In this document: positions 21,054-21,220 of the stretch, in pieces
Layout: each line of letters begins with the position of its first letter
Position numbering within the stretch: position 1 is the stretch's first letter
Virus record (IMG/VR): IMGVR_UViG_3300006641_000223
Location: 1-21,220 of that record
DNA length: 21,220 bases
DNA from: a virus
Strand: one strand, 5' to 3'
The notes under the pieces: generated by a model
Databases searched by the model: none
What the model was told of the DNA's origin: nothing
Seen by the model: the letters and a program-made list of their open reading frames with translations, nothing else
Made by a program: the position numbers and the translations under genes

Positions 21054-21104
21054 GTCGCCGACCGCACTCCGTCGCCGACCGCACTCCGTCGCCGACCGCA
21101 CAAG
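21054..21104. repeat. Three 17-bp tandem direct repeats in the TerS leader
   Basis: The unit GTCGCCGACCGCACTCC occurs at 21054-21070 and 21071-21087 without mismatch, and its first 14 bases recur at 21088-21101. The units abut exactly with no spacers, so this is not a CRISPR array. The inner CCGCACTCC is the reverse complement of GGAGTGCGG in the adjacent 18-bp repeats, so the two arrays can pair. Confidence 0.85.
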
Positions 21105-21117
21105 GGAGTGCGGCGGC
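21091..21117 (-). other. Bulged 10-bp hairpin between the two repeat arrays
   Basis: GCCG-A-CCGCAC (21091-21101) pairs with GTGCGG-CGGC (21108-21117) around the loop AAGGGA, with A21095 bulged. In minus-strand RNA the loop is UCCCUU, complementary to Shine-Dalgarno-like AAGGGA. The same UCCCU loop recurs in the leader at 18632-18722. Confidence 0.6.
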
Positions 21118-21141
21118 TCCTAGGAGTGCGGCGGCTTCTAG
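21106..21141. repeat. Two 18-bp tandem direct repeats in the TerS leader
   Basis: GAGTGCGGCGGCTCCTAG (21106-21123) is followed immediately by the same sequence with one change, C to T (21124-21141). Each unit ends in CTAG. Together with the adjoining 17-bp array in inverted sense it forms a compound inverted/direct repeat of about 90 bp. Confidence 0.85.
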
Positions 21142-21152
21142 GAAGACGACTG

Positions 21153-21179
21153 CTCCTACCTAATAGGACAAACTGTCCC
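21153..21179 (-). promoter_or_regulatory. Recurrent 27-nt dyad element, copy A (TerS leader)
   Basis: The minus-strand sequence is GGGACAGTTTGTCC then TATTAGGTAGGAG. It contains two back-to-back dyads, GGACA-GTT-TGTCC and CCTA-T-TAGG, an arrangement typical of a protein operator. It shares 25 of 27 bases with copy B and the first 13 with copy C. Confidence 0.55.
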
Positions 21180-21220
21180 GCGACCAGGGCCGAAAGGGAG
21201 CAGCCCGACTTGCCCTGGGA

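Larger units (their letters stand above)
21021..21220 (-). promoter_or_regulatory. Repeat-rich TerS leader, candidate packaging site or late control region
   Basis: This 200-nt region carries no supported gene. From the right edge it holds a 7-bp inverted repeat (21184-21190 / 21212-21218), the dyad element copy A, two 18-bp direct repeats, a strong bulged hairpin, three 17-bp direct repeats, the CCTGCCGTCGCCG block and the TerS ribosome site. Repeats beside a small-terminase gene are the classical place for a pac/cos recognition site. Related leaders elsewhere in the window instead argue for a regulatory role. Confidence 0.5.

Noticed and set aside
21021-21101. N-terminal extension of TerS
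   Set aside because: These codons translate the leader repeats; GTG 21020 has a ribosome site and begins where the protein-like sequence starts.
21054-21141. CRISPR-like direct repeats
   Set aside because: Units abut without unique spacers and are only 17-18 bp long.

Overview
The window is the structural (late) half of a tailed bacteriophage or prophage genome. I read 26 protein genes, all on the minus strand, packed almost end to end. Genomic order therefore runs from the right edge (small terminase) to the left edge (large internal virion protein, cut by the window). DNA is GC-rich, GTG starts are common, and most junctions overlap by 1 or 4 nt (TGATG, ATGA, GTGA) as in one co-translated late operon. 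There is no tail-tube gene, tape-measure gene or tail-assembly frameshift pair. A P22 gp4-like adaptor and a gp10-like beta-propeller hub follow the capsid genes instead, so I infer a short-tailed podovirus. The host is probably a high-GC bacterium, possibly an actinobacterium, but nothing here proves it. No integrase, lysis, replication or tRNA genes were seen.

Layout in transcription order. (1) 21220-21021: non-coding leader with a dyad element, two repeat arrays and a strong hairpin. (2) 21020-16389: packaging module of TerS, an 89-aa orphan, TerL, a second leader, a 77-aa Cys/His protein and portal. (3) 16392-12975: four small structural-type proteins, then a 691-aa multidomain protein with six beta-repeats and an Ig-like end. 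(4) 12974-9544: third leader, scaffold, major capsid protein, a strong hairpin, two paralogous small head proteins, a further small structural protein and a Cys-rich 87-aa protein. (5) 9543-7100: fourth leader with two hairpins, then adaptor and tail hub. (6) 7098-3810: adhesion cluster of a C1q-like fibre, a 48-aa protein, a 454-aa fibre-like protein and a glycosidase-like beta-propeller. (7) 3797-1: three Gln/Ala-rich helical proteins and a >653-aa protein, at the place where P22 encodes its DNA-ejection proteins.

The most unusual signal is in the few non-coding gaps. A 27-nt dyad element recurs at 21153-21179, 18708-18734 and 12918-12944, in each case in the leader before a key late gene (TerS, the portal block, scaffold/capsid). 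The copy at 18708 contains the TerL stop codon. A second short sequence, CCTGCCGTCGCCG, recurs in three leaders, and the TerS and post-TerL leaders look homologous over most of their length. I read these as dispersed phage regulatory cassettes (late promoter/operator or RNA switch), with a packaging site as an alternative role for the repeats beside TerS. The function is inferred, not shown.
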